From positions 107,585,141 through 107,649,140 of the forward strand of contig CM043942.1 in assembly GCA_014529385.2 (NCBI GenBank): DNA of 64,000 nt. The letters are read 5' to 3'. Numbering within the stretch: the stretch's first letter is position 1; every line of letters begins with the position of its first letter. The DNA comes from Adiantum capillus-veneris (Eukaryota > Streptophyta > Polypodiopsida > Polypodiales > Pteridaceae). This document shows, one piece after another, positions 1 to 10,118 of the stretch. The notes beneath the pieces were generated by a model. The model was not told where the DNA came from and did not search any database. It saw nothing but the letters and a program-made list of their open reading frames with translations. The translations under genes and the position numbers were made by a program.

Positions 1-2
1 AT

Positions 3-77
3 GGCCATGTATGCATTGAGACTATTTGTCAAGTTGAAGTAGGAGAAGAGTTGTTTGCTGACTATAACTTTACTTGA
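3..77 (+). pseudogene. Possible C-terminal tail of a SET-domain protein
   Basis: The frame from the window edge to a TGA at 75-77 reads ...VEVGEELFADYNFT. This resembles the last part of SET methyltransferase domains, where a 'GEEL..DY' stretch binds cofactor and substrate. Only about 24 codons are visible, so the call rests on one short motif. It could be the end of a gene lying outside the window, a remnant, or coincidence. Positions 78-310 hold nothing I can identify. Confidence 0.2.
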
Positions 78-310
78 CATTGTAATGTATTGTACATGGA
101 TGGAAATCTCAAGTACATGCATCATTTTCATTTTTCATGGATGAAATCTCAAGTGAATATAACATTTGATTATTGTTTATTTTATGCTCAACGAGAATCT
201 AGAGTGCTCTTATGCTTTGTGTGTTGTCTAACATATTTGACTACCTTGGCCATAGAATCTTGATTCTACTCTAGATTTGTGATAAATATTACCAAAATTT
301 AATCAATGTC

Positions 311-576
311 TAGGTTGGACAAGTGGTGGGGCTTCAAACATTATTGTCTTAAACAAGTGGAGTTATCTTACTTGAATAAGTGGTGGCCTTTGAATCCAAA
401 TCTAAGACAAATCTCTAATTATTTGCTTGTAGTCTAGGTTGGACATTTGGTGGACCTTGTATCCATGTTTCCTCAACAAGGGTGGCTTTTAGTTTTCACT
501 TTAAGTACTCATCTTTAATAAAGTGTAGGATGGAAAATGTTGAGTTAGTAGATTGTATTTTAGACAAGTGGTGTTT
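311..576 (-). repeat. Inverted copies of the CCACCACTTGTCCAA motif upstream of the phosphatase exon
   Basis: Degenerate copies of TTGGACAAGTGGTGG occur at about 316, 437 and 563, with another at about 2425. They are the reverse complement of the motif that recurs about 29 times between 2.9 and 5.7 kb. The phosphatase exon therefore lies between oppositely oriented copies of the same family. The copies here are poorly conserved. Confidence 0.5.
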
Positions 577-719
577 GGTGTACGAATGCTGAAAATGGTT
601 GCAAGGATTCTAACAACGACTTTACCTTAAATAAATTTCTTACTAGGAGTTCTACATATAAATATGGTGAATAAAATTCTAGTGGTTTTGAGATACCATT
701 TGTGTGTGTGTTTTCTTAG

Positions 720-1918
720 ATTCACAAACTGGGATGGAGTATGCTCCTATGGTTCAGTCAACAACTATAGAATCCATAGATTCTATGGTTTCTAAAGTGC
801 CCAAGATGGATGATATTTCTATACTAGAGTCTAGTGTTGTGCAACTTGAGCAAGCTTCCAATAATGAGAACCAAGAAATCGATGCTTCAAAAATGCAACA
901 TACATCAAAAGAGACTGAAAAGTCCACTCACGAGCTATTGCCAATTGGTACTACGTCATGTAGCGTAGATGTTGAGAAATCCATGCTTACAATTATATTG
1001 GATTTAAATGGTCTATTGTTGAAACGTTCCCCTCAACCATCCTCACACCACAACTCAGTGCAAATGGATTCAAAAAGATATATTATACTCAGGCCAGGTT
1101 GCATCCAATTCTTGAAGACTATTTTATAGAGGTTTAATGTTGCAATTTGGTCGACAACTACTAGGAATAATGTGTATCAAATCCTTGCAGCACTAAACAA
1201 CTTAGCTGAGGATACATTGCCTTTCTTTGCAATTTGGTCGCAAGATGTTTGCTACACCGCTCAAACTCAAAAATTGTTTAGACCCGACAATACAAACGTT
1301 GAGGCAATGTTCAAGCCTCTAGCCGAAATTGCCATGGGGTTTGAATGTGATCCACAAAGAACAGTGCTTATTGATGACTCTCCTTACAAGGGATGTATTT
1401 CACCAGCAAAAAATTGCATTTTTCCACCACAATTTGATGCTGAGAAGATGGTTGACAATATGCTCTTGGAGGAGCTACTGCCATACTTGATTCAGCTTGA
1501 TGAGAGAAGGGATGTGCATGATTTAATTGCTTCTAATCGTTATGGACAACCTATAGTGACAAATGATACTGAATACAAACAAATCATGGAGTATTGGAAG
1601 CAGAAAAATGATGTTTGGTCAGCTAAGGTGTTCTTTACAAGAAGAATACCACCTGCAAAAGGTGACAGAGATGAAACTATCATTGAAGATGCAAGTGACA
1701 CAAGCCACCCCAATGAAATGAGAAGAGCCCAAATACAAGAGATCTTGGCAAAGGAGCGTACACCCATTGAAAGCATGAAGGCGTCACAATTGACCACTTT
1801 AGCTAGGCAACTGGGTTGTAACACAAAAGGAGTTTTGAAGGCAACCACAGCAAAGGCTTATATAAATAAGGTGAAAGCTGAGAACAATCTTCTAAGGCTG
1901 GATAGAAAGCAACCCTAA
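720..1918 (+). pseudogene. FCP1/SCP-like (NLI-interacting factor type) HAD phosphatase, one in-frame stop
   Basis: The frame carries a HAD-superfamily FCP1-like domain. HAD motif I reads 'ILDLNGLLL' at about 996-1022: the first Asp is kept and the second is Asn, a form I associate with plant relatives of this family. 'LRPGCIQFLKTIL' and 'RFNVAIWSTTT' follow, and the distal acidic motif is 'VLIDDSPYK' at about 1366-1392. A basic/coiled ~120-residue tail ends at TAA 1916-1918. A single TAG at 1127-1129 splits the domain while the frame continues unchanged, so this is a recent pseudogene or a sequencing error. The left edge looks like an intron end (TTTTCTTAG at 711-719); the first in-frame ATG is at 734. 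Family members dephosphorylate phosphoserine, classically on the RNA polymerase II CTD; the substrate here is unknown. Confidence 0.72.
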
Positions 1919-2011
1919 GGTACTAGTGACATGTCATATATTCTTGATACACATGCTTGAACACTCATGTGCATGGTATCTAACAAATCTTTCTTTTTAT
2001 TCCTTCCTGCA

Positions 2012-2120
2012 GGATCTTACAAAGGATACTACTAGATGGAGCTCAATCAATAGAGATTTTGATATTTTTGCTCAATATAATGAAGCAGTCACCTACATTT
2101 TTTGTTTATCAATTTCTTGA
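2012..2120 (+). other. Possible further exon of the phosphatase gene
   Basis: A pyrimidine-rich tract ending in CTGCAG at 2006-2011 precedes an open stretch starting GATCTTACAAAGG and ending at TGA 2118-2120. A donor-like AAG/GTGAAAG inside the preceding ORF (about 1870) could splice to it, replacing the last codons. This is inferred from splice consensus only; the stretch could equally be 3' UTR. Confidence 0.2.
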
Positions 2121-2270
2121 GAGACTTTCTTTTAGTTTGTAATCATCAAATGAAATTAAAAGTATCCTTCTTATTAAGATTGTTGATCTTTTTCTTGTTC
2201 AAACCTTTCAATTGTGATTTATAGTTTTGTTAGCATGAGATTGTGCTTTTTTAGTTTGAAAAAAACTGTC

Positions 2271-2354
2271 AAAGATCCAAGTCTTTTTGGCTTTACTTAA
2301 GTTATTAATTGTGAAAGATCCAAGTCTTTTTGCTTTACTTAAGTTATTGATTGC
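2271..2354 (+). repeat. 42-bp tandem duplication
   Basis: The block beginning AAAGATCCAAGTCTTTTTG recurs at 2271 and 2313, followed in both copies by CTTTACTTAAGTTATT. It lies in non-coding DNA downstream of the phosphatase gene. Confidence 0.7.
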
Positions 2355-2861
2355 CTATGTAATAGTCCTTAAAACAATATCGGATGGCTTTCTTGCTCCC
2401 ATGTCTCACATTGGTCTTTAGGTAAGACAAGTGGTGACCTTGAAAGTATGGTCTCATATCTCGATCAAGTGAAGAGACATGAAGCTTAAATATCACTACT
2501 ATGTATCTAGTGTTAAACTCCATCGAGACAAAGACTAGATAGCCAAATTGCAGTCGAGTTTAAGTGAAAAATCCATTTGAGCTAAGGTAAAACTTATAGT
2601 GCCTCATTTTTCTAGGATTCTACCCCATCAAGGAAGTTAGAATCTAGCACAAACCAATTAAGACTCTTTTGGAGCCTAGATAGGACAATTCGTGGAACTT
2701 ATGAAACTTATTATTGAGTTAGAGTCTAGTTTAGATAAGCAAAAGATCTTCAAACCAGCACTTGACTTTCTTACTATTCAATATTCAAAGTCCCTTGAGG
2801 CTAACAAATTACATACCCACTTGTAACCTAACTAATGAGTAATTATATAGATCTAATCAAG

Positions 2862-4800
2862 TATATATAATGAGTCTTCAAAATAATAATCCAAGGGAAG
2901 AGAGTAGCAAGGTCCACTACTTGTCCAAGCTCAGCTCTAGACAACATAGAAAGATGCTAGTTCTACTAATTGTCTAATTATAGGCATGGAGAAATGATAG
3001 AAGGTTGACCACTTGTCCAACCTATCATCTCTAGTAAGATGGGAGGTTTGGCCTTAAGATTCACCATGTAACCAACCTATACATCATTGTATTATGAAGA
3101 GTAAAAAAGCAAAGCTCCACCACTTGTCCAAGCTAGTTCTAAAATCCACATGGAGATAAGCAAGCTCCACCATTTGTCGAATCTCTCTTCCATTAAAACA
3201 TGAAAAAACTCAGCTATGTTGTACAGGGGAACTTTTTTCCAAGGTCCACCACTTGTCCAAGCTAGGATCCCTAGTAGCAAGAGTGGTTTGGTCTCAAGAT
3301 TCACCACTTGTACACTCTATGTCATTATATTAAGAAGAAATATGTGTTAAGGTCCACCACTTGTCCAACCTATAAGGTTATATTTTAAATAGTATCCTTT
3401 CTCACCACTTGAAATGCCCATGATATGTTTTACATGGGGGTTTCATTCCAAGGTCCACCACTTGTCCAAGCTAACTCTATTAAAACATATAGAGAAAGAA
3501 AGGTCCACCACTTGTCCAAGCTAGGCTCATTGAAACATAGAGAGAAGGAACCTCCACTGTTTCTCCTAGATAGGCTCCATTGAAACATGTTTTTTTTATT
3601 CTAGTGTGTATCTTTCAACATTTGTATAATTTGATATAGTCTTTTTTTTTTTTTTTTAAAGGTGTGTCAATTTTATGAACACTTGAATGGAGTGCACCCT
3701 ACTCTAAGGGGACTTCAATGTACTATTGGAGTGCATCCTATTGTAAGGGGACTCTGATGTATTGCTAGAGTGCACCCAAATTTTTGGGGACTCATTTTTT
3801 ATTTGATTGGGGCCTATGTTGGGTCATATAGTAAAAGAAATTCATTTTTTGTCAATTCATATCGAGGTTGCATTTATTTGGAACTATGAAAGAATTGATG
3901 TTTGATGTCAAATTAAAACTTGTAAGTGTGGATCAGAGAATTCATGGACTTTAAATATGTGAGAGGGATCTTTTTCTTGGGCACAAATGGTTGCTTCAAG
4001 AATTTTGTCATTACATACTTTATGTGAAAGAGTTTTAGAACCTAAAAGACTTTGAAAAGAAAACTATGGAATCTAAGTGCATGTATTCTTGAATGGCTTG
4101 AAAGTTGATGTATACATGCATGTCGGCTTGATGAAGATTTAGATTTGAAAAGATGGAAAGATATAATTCTTGGACGTTACCTTTTTCAATTTGGTAATAA
4201 CATATTTAACTTTCTTTTAATATGGGTGGAAAATATATTATTATGTGCATTTGGAACCTAATTGCTTGACCTTCAAACCAAGATTCCTATGTTATTTTTT
4301 CATATACTTTTTTGTAATGAATTAAGATTGTGGATACAAGGTCCACCACTTGTTCAAGCTAGATCTAAGAAAGTATATATACTGAGTCTTCAAACTAGTA
4401 AACCAAGGGAAGAGAGAAGCAGGGTCCATCACTTGTCCAAGCTCATCTCTAGACAACATAGAGAGATGTTATGTCTACTAATTGTCCAATATAGTCATGG
4501 AGAAATGATAGAAGGTTGATCCACTTGTCCAACCTATCATCTCTAGTAAAATGGGAGGTTTGGCCTTAAGATTCACCATGTAACCAACATATACTTCATT
4601 GTATTATGAAGAGTAGAAAAGAAAATCTCCACCACTTGTCTAAGGTAGTTCCAAAATCAACATGGAGAGAAGCAAGCTTCACCATTTGTCCAAGATAGGT
4701 TCCATTAAAACATGGAAAACCTCATATGTGTTGTACATGGAAGCTTTTTTCCAAGGTCCACCACTTGTCCAAGCTAGGATCCATTAAAACATGGATAGAA
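2862..4800 (+). repeat. Direct segmental duplication, about 430 bp, offset about 1.5 kb
   Basis: Positions 2862-3290 and 4366-4800 align almost end to end. Shared landmarks include CTAGACAACATAGA, GGAGAAATGATAGAAGGTTG, ATCTCTAGTAA.ATGGGAGG and CATTGTATTATGAAGAGTA. Likewise 3365-3590 resembles 5512-5720 (landmark CCATGATATGTTTTACATGG). The motif-rich block therefore grew by segmental duplication. Confidence 0.75.
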
Positions 4801-5725
4801 ACAAGGCTCCACAACTCGTCCAACCTTTATAGCTGCGAAGTGTACCGGTTGTCTAAACTAGGCATGGGAAAATAATAGAAGGTCCACCACTTATCCAATA
4901 TATTATCTCTAATAGCATGGGAGGTTTGGTCTCAAGATTTAGGAATTGGCTGACTTGTATTTCATTGTATTATGATGAATTTGGTTTTAAAGTCAACTAC
5001 TTATCCAAGCTATAAGTTTATATCTTGAATGGTATTCCTTCCCATCACTTAGAAAACCAATGATATGTTGTACATAGGGGGGTTTGTTACAAGGTCCACC
5101 ACTTGTCCAAGCTAGTTTCATTGAAACATGGATGAAGATAAGCTCCACCATTTGTTAAAGCTAGACTCCATTGAAATCTAGAAAATCCATTCTATGTTGT
5201 ACATGGGGTTTTTGTTTTAAGGTCCAACACTTGTCCAAGCTAAGATCCATTGAAACATGGAGTAGAGAAACACTCCACCACTTGTCCAAGCTAGGCAACA
5301 TTGATAGTAGTTGGTTTAGTTTGAAGATCCACCACGTGTCTAAGCTAACTCTATTGAAACATAGAGAGAAGCAAAGGTCCACCAACTGTTCAAGCTAGGC
5401 TCCATTGAAACATGGACAGAAGCAAGCTCCACCATTTCTCCAAGATAGACTCCATTGAAACATGGAGAGAATCAAAGGTCCACCATTTCTCCAAGCCAAG
5501 ATCTAGTTGTCCAACCTATAAGGTTATATCTTAAATGGTAATCTTTCTAATCACTTGGAATACCCATGATATGTTTTACATGGGGGTTTTGTTCCAAGAT
5601 CACCACTTGTCCAAGCTAACTCTATTGAAACATAGAGAGAAGCAAAGGTCCACCACTTGTCCAAGCTAGTCTCCATTGAAACAAGGAGAGAAGCAAGCTC
5701 CATCATTTCTCCAAGATAGGCTAGC
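2905..5725 (+). repeat. Dispersed array of about 29 copies of AGGTCCACCACTTGTCCAAGCT
   Basis: Copies start near 2909, 3006, 3114, 3171, 3240, 3299, 3351, 3453, 3500, 4341, 4421, 4517, 4626, 4677, 4754, 4806, 4880, 4990, 5091, 5141, 5220, 5272, 5326, 5376, 5426, 5477, 5597, 5646 and 5696. Spacing is often about 50 bp or a multiple. A looser companion (CTCCATTGAAACATGGAGAG) fills many intervals and is itself an inverted repeat, CTCCAT/ATGGAG. Every copy is on the same strand. No coding gene is visible; short ORFs here are by-products of the repeat. The block ends where truncated gypsy-A begins. Confidence 0.8.
3690..3785 (+). repeat. Three ~40-bp direct repeats
   Basis: GAGTGCA(C/T)CC followed by TAAGGGGACT recurs at 3690, 3730 and 3769. 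It is a small minisatellite inside the larger repeat region. Confidence 0.6.
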
Positions 5726-5884
5726 ATGGATAAGTGCACCTTGAAACCAACCTTCCTATGAGTCAATAGAGCATATGCTACATATTTTATGTATGCCCCA
5801 TGCCTCAAATTAAGAAGTTATAGATTAGAAGCGGACCTTGCTTGAATGTCACATGCAATAAATTAAGGAAAAATAGCCAAGTGG

Positions 5885-6443
5885 ATTGTATGAAGGTGCT
5901 AGGAGCATTGGTGAGCCCAAAAGGCATTACTCTGAATGCAAAACATCCCCAAGGTGTGATGAAGGTGGTTTTTGGTTGGTCCTCTTCTGTTATTCTAATT
6001 TGAAAATATCCTGAATACCCATCACACACAATGTAGCATTCGTGACCTGCTACTTCATTCAAAATTTCATCTTGGAAAGGGAGAGGGAAGTGGCCCCTCT
6101 TTGTCGCAGCGTTGAGGGGTTTGTAATCCACGCAGACCCTCCACTTACCATTCTTCTTGGGAGTGACTACAATAGGTGATACCCATTCGGAGTTGGATAC
6201 TAGATAGATGAAGCCAGCTTTCAAGAGTCGATTCACTTCCTGTAGGAGAGCCTTTTGTTGCACAGATCCTAGTCGCCTTAACTTTTGAGCCACGGGTTTG
6301 GTCCCTGGTTTCAATTCAATTCGATGCTCTATTACATCTACACCTCTTATTTGTGAGTAGTCAGTGATAAACAAATTGGGATACCTCCTTAACATATTGA
6401 TGTAGGACCTCTTCTCCTCACAAGTAAGATCTTTTGCAAGCAT
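5885..6443 (-). pseudogene. Reverse transcriptase, N-terminal half (gypsy-A)
   Basis: The frame shows conserved gypsy RT blocks in order: 'HRIELKPGTKPVAQKLRR', 'WVSPIVVTPKKNGKWR', 'VCVDYKPLNAAT', 'DGYSGYFQI' and 'FGLTNAPSTF'. It stops there, before the YxDD catalytic block, and continues into unrelated codons to 5805. The missing block means no polymerase activity. The protease ORF lies 10 bp upstream in the transcribed direction. Confidence 0.88.
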
Positions 6444-6452
6444 CTTCTCAAA

Positions 6453-7421
6453 TCATTCTTCAAGGTGGTGGCATCTTTCATCCCCTCGTGTGTGATTGTC
6501 TGTTGGCTTTTCTTCTACTGGAACATCTTGAGTGTTGGCGTTGAATACAATTCCCATTACCTCCAAAGAAGACTCCTCTTCACTGGTTGATGCACTGGTT
6601 GATGCTTCCTCATCACTTGAGTAGGGACTCTCCTCCTCGCTCTCTTCATCTGCCGTGGTTTCATAGTTGATATCTAGTTGCTTTCCTTCTCGCCAATCAT
6701 ACACCACCGGTTGACCCTTCTTAAGAATCAAACGACCACTTCCCCATTTTTGATCTACATTCACAGCAATGAGCCAAGGCCTCCCTAGGATGATGGGATA
6801 GCCCTCCCCCTTAGCTGGCATGACATACATATCCACTCGTGCATCTATGTTACATACAGAGACTTTTACATTTTCAATGATCCCCAAACACTTCACACTT
6901 GAGTTGTTGGCTAGCCTAGCTTGACAATTAGAGGACTTTGTAATTTCAAGCCCTAACTTGTTCATTGATTTTTCCGTGATCACACACATTTGAGCTCCAC
7001 CATCAACATATACATTAGACACCTTTTTACCCCTTATGTAAGCATCCACAATGGGTTCCACATCTTTTTGTAGCTTTGAGGCCACAACCTTAATGGAAAG
7101 ATTTTCTTTCTTTTTTGGAATTCTTGTACTTACCAACTTTGGCCATTGCCTTCTTACTTTGGCTGATAGGTGTAGAAGTTGAGGCCATGAAATGTTTGGC
7201 TTTTGGGTTTGTAAATCCTCCAAGATGTTGTAGGGCTCTAGCTCCTTTCCCAATGGGAAGTCGTTGATACCAATTTCCCTTCGCCTTGATCTTTTCTTCC
7301 TGCTACTTTCAGCTTCTTCCATCTTTGACTTCTTCTTCTTGTCCCTTCTGGCTGAATTTGTTCCTTCACTTCTCATGTCTTCATCCTTATCATGTGCTCT
7401 TGTGCGTTTTTCTGCCGGCAT
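6453..7421 (-). CDS. Gag-linker/retropepsin-like protease ORF (gypsy-A)
   Basis: This 322-codon ORF begins with a basic, Lys/Arg/Glu-rich segment. An aspartic-protease core follows at about residues 135-230: 'SNVYVDGGAQMCVIT' gives the catalytic D-G-G-A box, and 'YPIILGRPWL' is the conserved C-terminal strand. The tail is very acidic (Glu/Ser-rich). In Ty3/gypsy elements this enzyme cleaves the Gag-Pol polyprotein. The ORF is open end to end and lies between gag and RT as expected. Confidence 0.82.
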   Translation of the reverse strand: MPAEKRTRAHDKDEDMRSEGTNSARRDKKKKSKMEEAESSRKKRSRRREIGINDFPLGKELEPYNILEDLQTQKPNISWPQLLHLSAKVRRQWPKLVSTRIPKKKENLSIKVVASKLQKDVEPIVDAYIRGKKVSNVYVDGGAQMCVITEKSMNKLGLEITKSSNCQARLANNSSVKCLGIIENVKVSVCNIDARVDMYVMPAKGEGYPIILGRPWLIAVNVDQKWGSGRLILKKGQPVVYDWREGKQLDINYETTADEESEEESPYSSDEEASTSASTSEEESSLEVMGIVFNANTQDVPVEEKPTDNHTRGDERCHHLEE

Positions 7422-7484
7422 AACATCAAAGTTTAGAGTATGCTCATCTATTACCTATTCTAGCTTGATGATGTTGACTCCTCT

Positions 7485-8426
7485 TTATTCCTCCTCATGT
7501 GGGACGGGAGGTATATTTGCTGGTGGTGGTGGTCGTTGAAGGATTTGTGGGCCTTGAGCTTGTTCTTGTTGCACAGTGAGAGGAGGCGGTCTAGGGGGAT
7601 ATATGTCTCCCGGAAGTCGCCTTGGATGTGGACAATTGTACATGCCATGGCCCATTTCATTGCAATTCCAACATCGCAACTCTTGAGCTTGTCTTCGTTG
7701 ATTGCGATTCCCTTCTCTTGGTTGTCGTTGTTGAGGTAGGCCTTGTACTAGATTCAGAGTGAGGTTCTCAAGCTGTTGAGTTAGCCTTTGTAAAACCTCT
7801 TGTTGAGAGTTATCTCCTATTTGTGAAGATTGTGCAAAAGGGGCCCTAATTGGTGCTTCCATGGTTTGTGAAGACTCCCTCTCACTCACTTCATTCAAAC
7901 CCCTTGCTCTATGTGCTTGGAAGTGTAGTTTTCTAAACTTGATGATGGCTACCTCACGTGCTTCTTCGAAGGTGGATGGGAATTTTAGCTCTACTTTAGC
8001 CTTTAAAAGTGGATACAAGCCAACCATGAATCTCTTTTTTTTTAGAAAGTTAGGTGCACCACCATGATTTTCTAATGTAGCCTCCCACCTACCCCATAGA
8101 TTGACAAAGGTTGCTTCATAAGAGGGATAGTCTTCAAGTGATACCTGCTTATGCCCAATAAGACATTTCCATAGTCCTTCAGAAGTATCACCTTGCCCGA
8201 ACTTGGAGAGGAAGCTTGCTCGCAGTCTCTCCCAATTGGACTTGATTTGGGGTTGCAAGGTCTCATACCATGCTTTAGCTTCTGCTTTTAGAACCAACGG
8301 GAAGGCTCATAGCTTTACTTCCTCTTCATCTCTCCCGGATATGAGATGTGCCATCTCCAAGTTGTCAAGAAACTCTTGCGCATCTTCCCCACTTCTTGCA
8401 TAGAACGTGGGAAAAGAACTTGACAT
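7485..8426 (-). pseudogene. Gag polyprotein with CCHC zinc knuckle (gypsy-A)
   Basis: The ATG at 8426-8424 opens 'MSSSFPTFYARSGEDAQEF'. An in-frame TGA at 8307-8309 interrupts the frame, which then continues through the retrotransposon-gag core ('KAEAKAWYETLQPQI', 'WERLRASFLSKFGQ') and a Gln-rich linker. A single C-x2-C-x4-H-x4-C knuckle 'CWNCNEMGHGMYNC' is at about 7630-7671. Gag forms the particle and binds element RNA. The C-terminus is proline-rich. The same knuckle context (CWNCGESGHGMYNC) recurs in gag at 63.8 kb, so the two elements are related. Confidence 0.85.
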
Positions 8427-8510
8427 TTTGTTTAGAATTTTTTAAATCTCTTTTTTTAAAGAAACTTTTCTCTTACAGGCCGCACAAGATTATTGACACT
8501 ATAAATCTGA

Positions 8511-8723
8511 TTACATTAAAATGAAGATGTACACATCCATTGTTAATTCGTACTTTATTATAGGTAGAATAAATGGATTAATTGAAGCATTGATTTCATT
8601 GAGGCGAGTGGATCCAAATATCCTCCTTATGATAGACAGAAACCTAAACTTAGTTGCAATGATTATATGAATGGATTGCCGAGCAATAGGCCTAAAAGGT
8701 TCATTATTTTGATCGTGATTCAT
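8511..8723 (-). CDS. Leader ORF A, copy 1 (70 aa, unknown family)
   Basis: ATG to stop encodes 70 residues, starting MNHDQNNEPF and ending DVYIFILM. Homologues of exactly the same length lie at 48226-48438 and 61517-61729. By my ungapped count about 43 of 70 residues match the 61.5-kb copy, and many differences are conservative (D/E, K/R, I/V), which suggests selection on the protein. Shared features are 'R.I.G..RL..IN.S.NPFILP.I.Y' and a hydrophobic C-terminus. It lies 85 bp upstream of gag and downstream of its paralogue B. I recognise no known domain, and there is no clear signal peptide or metal site. Confidence 0.7.
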   Translation of the reverse strand: MNHDQNNEPFRPIARQSIHIIIATKFRFLSIIRRIFGSTRLNEINASINPFILPIIKYELTMDVYIFILM

Positions 8724-8806
8724 GTGCTACTCCTCGTTGTTGGTTTGAAGACCTCGTTCCTTCATATGGCCCTTGAGCACCCCTTCACCACTCCTTGTTC
8801 CTCCCT

Positions 8807-9019
8807 TTAAAACAAAATGAAAACGTGAACATCAAAAGAAGTTTCATAATTGATGATTGGAAGTATAATTGGATTGGGTGATGCCAGTATTTCTCTAAGT
8901 CTTTCTGCACCAAACATAAAAACAATGCGTTGCTGGAAAAAGACTTTTCTATCTATGTGAACATTTACTCTGATGTGTTGTGCAAAATGAAATGGATAGA
9001 TGGGAACTCCATTGTTCAT
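8807..9019 (-). CDS. Leader ORF B, copy 1 (70 aa, paralogue of A)
   Basis: The ATG at 9019-9017 opens MNNGVPIYPFHF; the frame ends with SFDVHVFILF. It is paralogous to A: both share an FG..RL.EI core, 'NP.ILP.I.Y' and a hydrophobic F-[IV]-L-[FLM] end. B homologues occur at 48435-48653 and, damaged, at 61751-61957. B-specific residues include 'I(R)[VI]N[VI]' and 'FQQRIVF[ML]FG'. It lies 35 bp downstream of the primer-like site, so it would be the first ORF on the element's genomic RNA. The function is unknown. Confidence 0.7.
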   Translation of the reverse strand: MNNGVPIYPFHFAQHIRVNVHIDRKVFFQQRIVFMFGAERLREILASPNPIILPIINYETSFDVHVFILF

Positions 9020-9053
9020 CACTAAAGAATTTGAAGGTAACTTGGAAATATGT

Positions 9054-9071
9054 TCCTCAGTGGGGGCACCA
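9054..9071 (-). promoter_or_regulatory. Primer-binding-like site (gypsy-A)
   Basis: On the minus strand TGGTGCCCCCACTGAGGA starts with the TGG expected opposite tRNA CCA, 5 bp inside an LTR end (...GCCCTCA). The site at 61443-61460 matches 17 of 18 bases although the neighbouring LTRs differ, which supports a functional primer site. I could not name the tRNA. Confidence 0.6.
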
Positions 9072-9076
9072 CTTTA

Positions 9077-10091
9077 TGAGGGCGAGCTTTTTGAAATGGG
9101 GCCTCTAAACCCAAACCAATGGGCCTACCCTCACAAAATGTTCGTAAAGAGGTACGCACACTACTTGGGGCACCACCTTCTTTTGGGAGTGGAGAAGGAA
9201 ACCAATAAAAAAAAATAACACTTGCACTCACCCACCCAAGCAACACACTTTGAAAACCCCCTTACTCTATATACACTTTGGACACTTGAACACCATCAAC
9301 GATTATGCAACCCAATGCCATGCATCAAAATGAAATATGCAATTTGTGGAATAGCATTCACCTTCTCCCCATAAGAATACCCATAATACATCCAAACTCT
9401 TCCTCTCTCAAGCACTCATCAAAAAAATCATGCGCGCAAGACTTGCCTCTCAAACACACAAGAGAATCACTTACATCAAACTAACACACTTTGCATAGAG
9501 AGCTCATCTCCATCTATGCAATGCCGTGACACAAATAAAATCACCATGAGAGGTAGCCACATGCATATGTAATGAAGCAAAAGAGAGTTGGAGTGAGAAA
9601 TTTATTTAGACCAAATTGAATAAGTGTGGAGAAACAAACCAATGGTAAATTGAGAATAGAACACTTACTTGATTTCTCGCACACCTTTTAAGGGGAGGAC
9701 AGACGCTGGCTAACCATCACAAATTGCGACACTTGAAAGTTTTTGAAGATGATTTCATGATCATTAACATAACCATGAGAGAGATCATGATGTATTTACA
9801 AGTTATTGAGGGGCTACAAATGATTTATTGGGTTGATGGAGTAAGAGATTGTAGAATGGAGAGAGTGGAGAATAGAGTTGCACTTCCTCCAAAGAGGAGG
9901 GTTAGGAGGGAGGATGTGAAAGAGGGAGGGTTGGGGTTTTCTCTACTATTGATCAAGAAACAACAAAAAGTTGAAAATATAGGTGTGTGTGTCCGTGAGT
10001 CTCTCCAAGGGGGGCTATTTATAGTTGTGTAGGAGTGGGATTATGCTACACTTAATTAGAGTAAGTGATTAGACCTAATTAAGTGTCCTTT
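9077..10091 (-). repeat. 5' LTR of gypsy-A with TATA box
   Basis: The inner end (minus-strand ...CCTCA) abuts the primer site. A TATA box CTATAAATAGCCCC on the minus strand lies at 10011-10024, correctly placed to start the element's RNA. Downstream DNA is U5-like and has no gene. The outer limit is uncertain because the mini-LTR element abuts it near 10092. The open frame at 9724-10032 on the plus strand lies inside the LTR and is not a gene. Confidence 0.55.
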
Positions 10092-10118
10092 TGTTGAGCT
10101 TCACATATAAGCTCAACA
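10092..10118. repeat. Perfect 10-bp inverted repeat with 7-bp loop
   Basis: TGTTGAGCTT and AAGCTCAACA flank CACATAT. The right arm plus loop is identical to the terminal 21 bases of the mini-LTR element's repeats (10224-10244 and 12506-12526). The site is probably an LTR-end remnant from an earlier or nested copy. Confidence 0.65.

Larger units (their letters stand above)
5885..10091 (-). mobile_element. gypsy-A: 3'-truncated Ty3/gypsy LTR retrotransposon with leader ORFs
   Basis: Read on the minus strand, the order is LTR with TATA box, primer-binding-like site, small ORF B, small ORF A, gag with zinc knuckle, retropepsin-like protease, then reverse transcriptase cut off after motif 'FGLTNAPSTF'. 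RNase H, integrase and the 3' LTR are absent; the cut at about 5885 abuts the dispersed-motif block. The gag-protease-RT order and RT motifs place it in Ty3/gypsy. Confidence 0.85.

Noticed and set aside
2905-5725. CRISPR-like array of 22-nt repeats
   Set aside because: Repeats are degenerate with irregular, partly duplicated spacers, and no associated genes exist in this plant DNA.
9724-10032. 102-codon plus-strand ORF
   Set aside because: It lies antisense within the gypsy-A LTR, overlapping its TATA box, with no motif.
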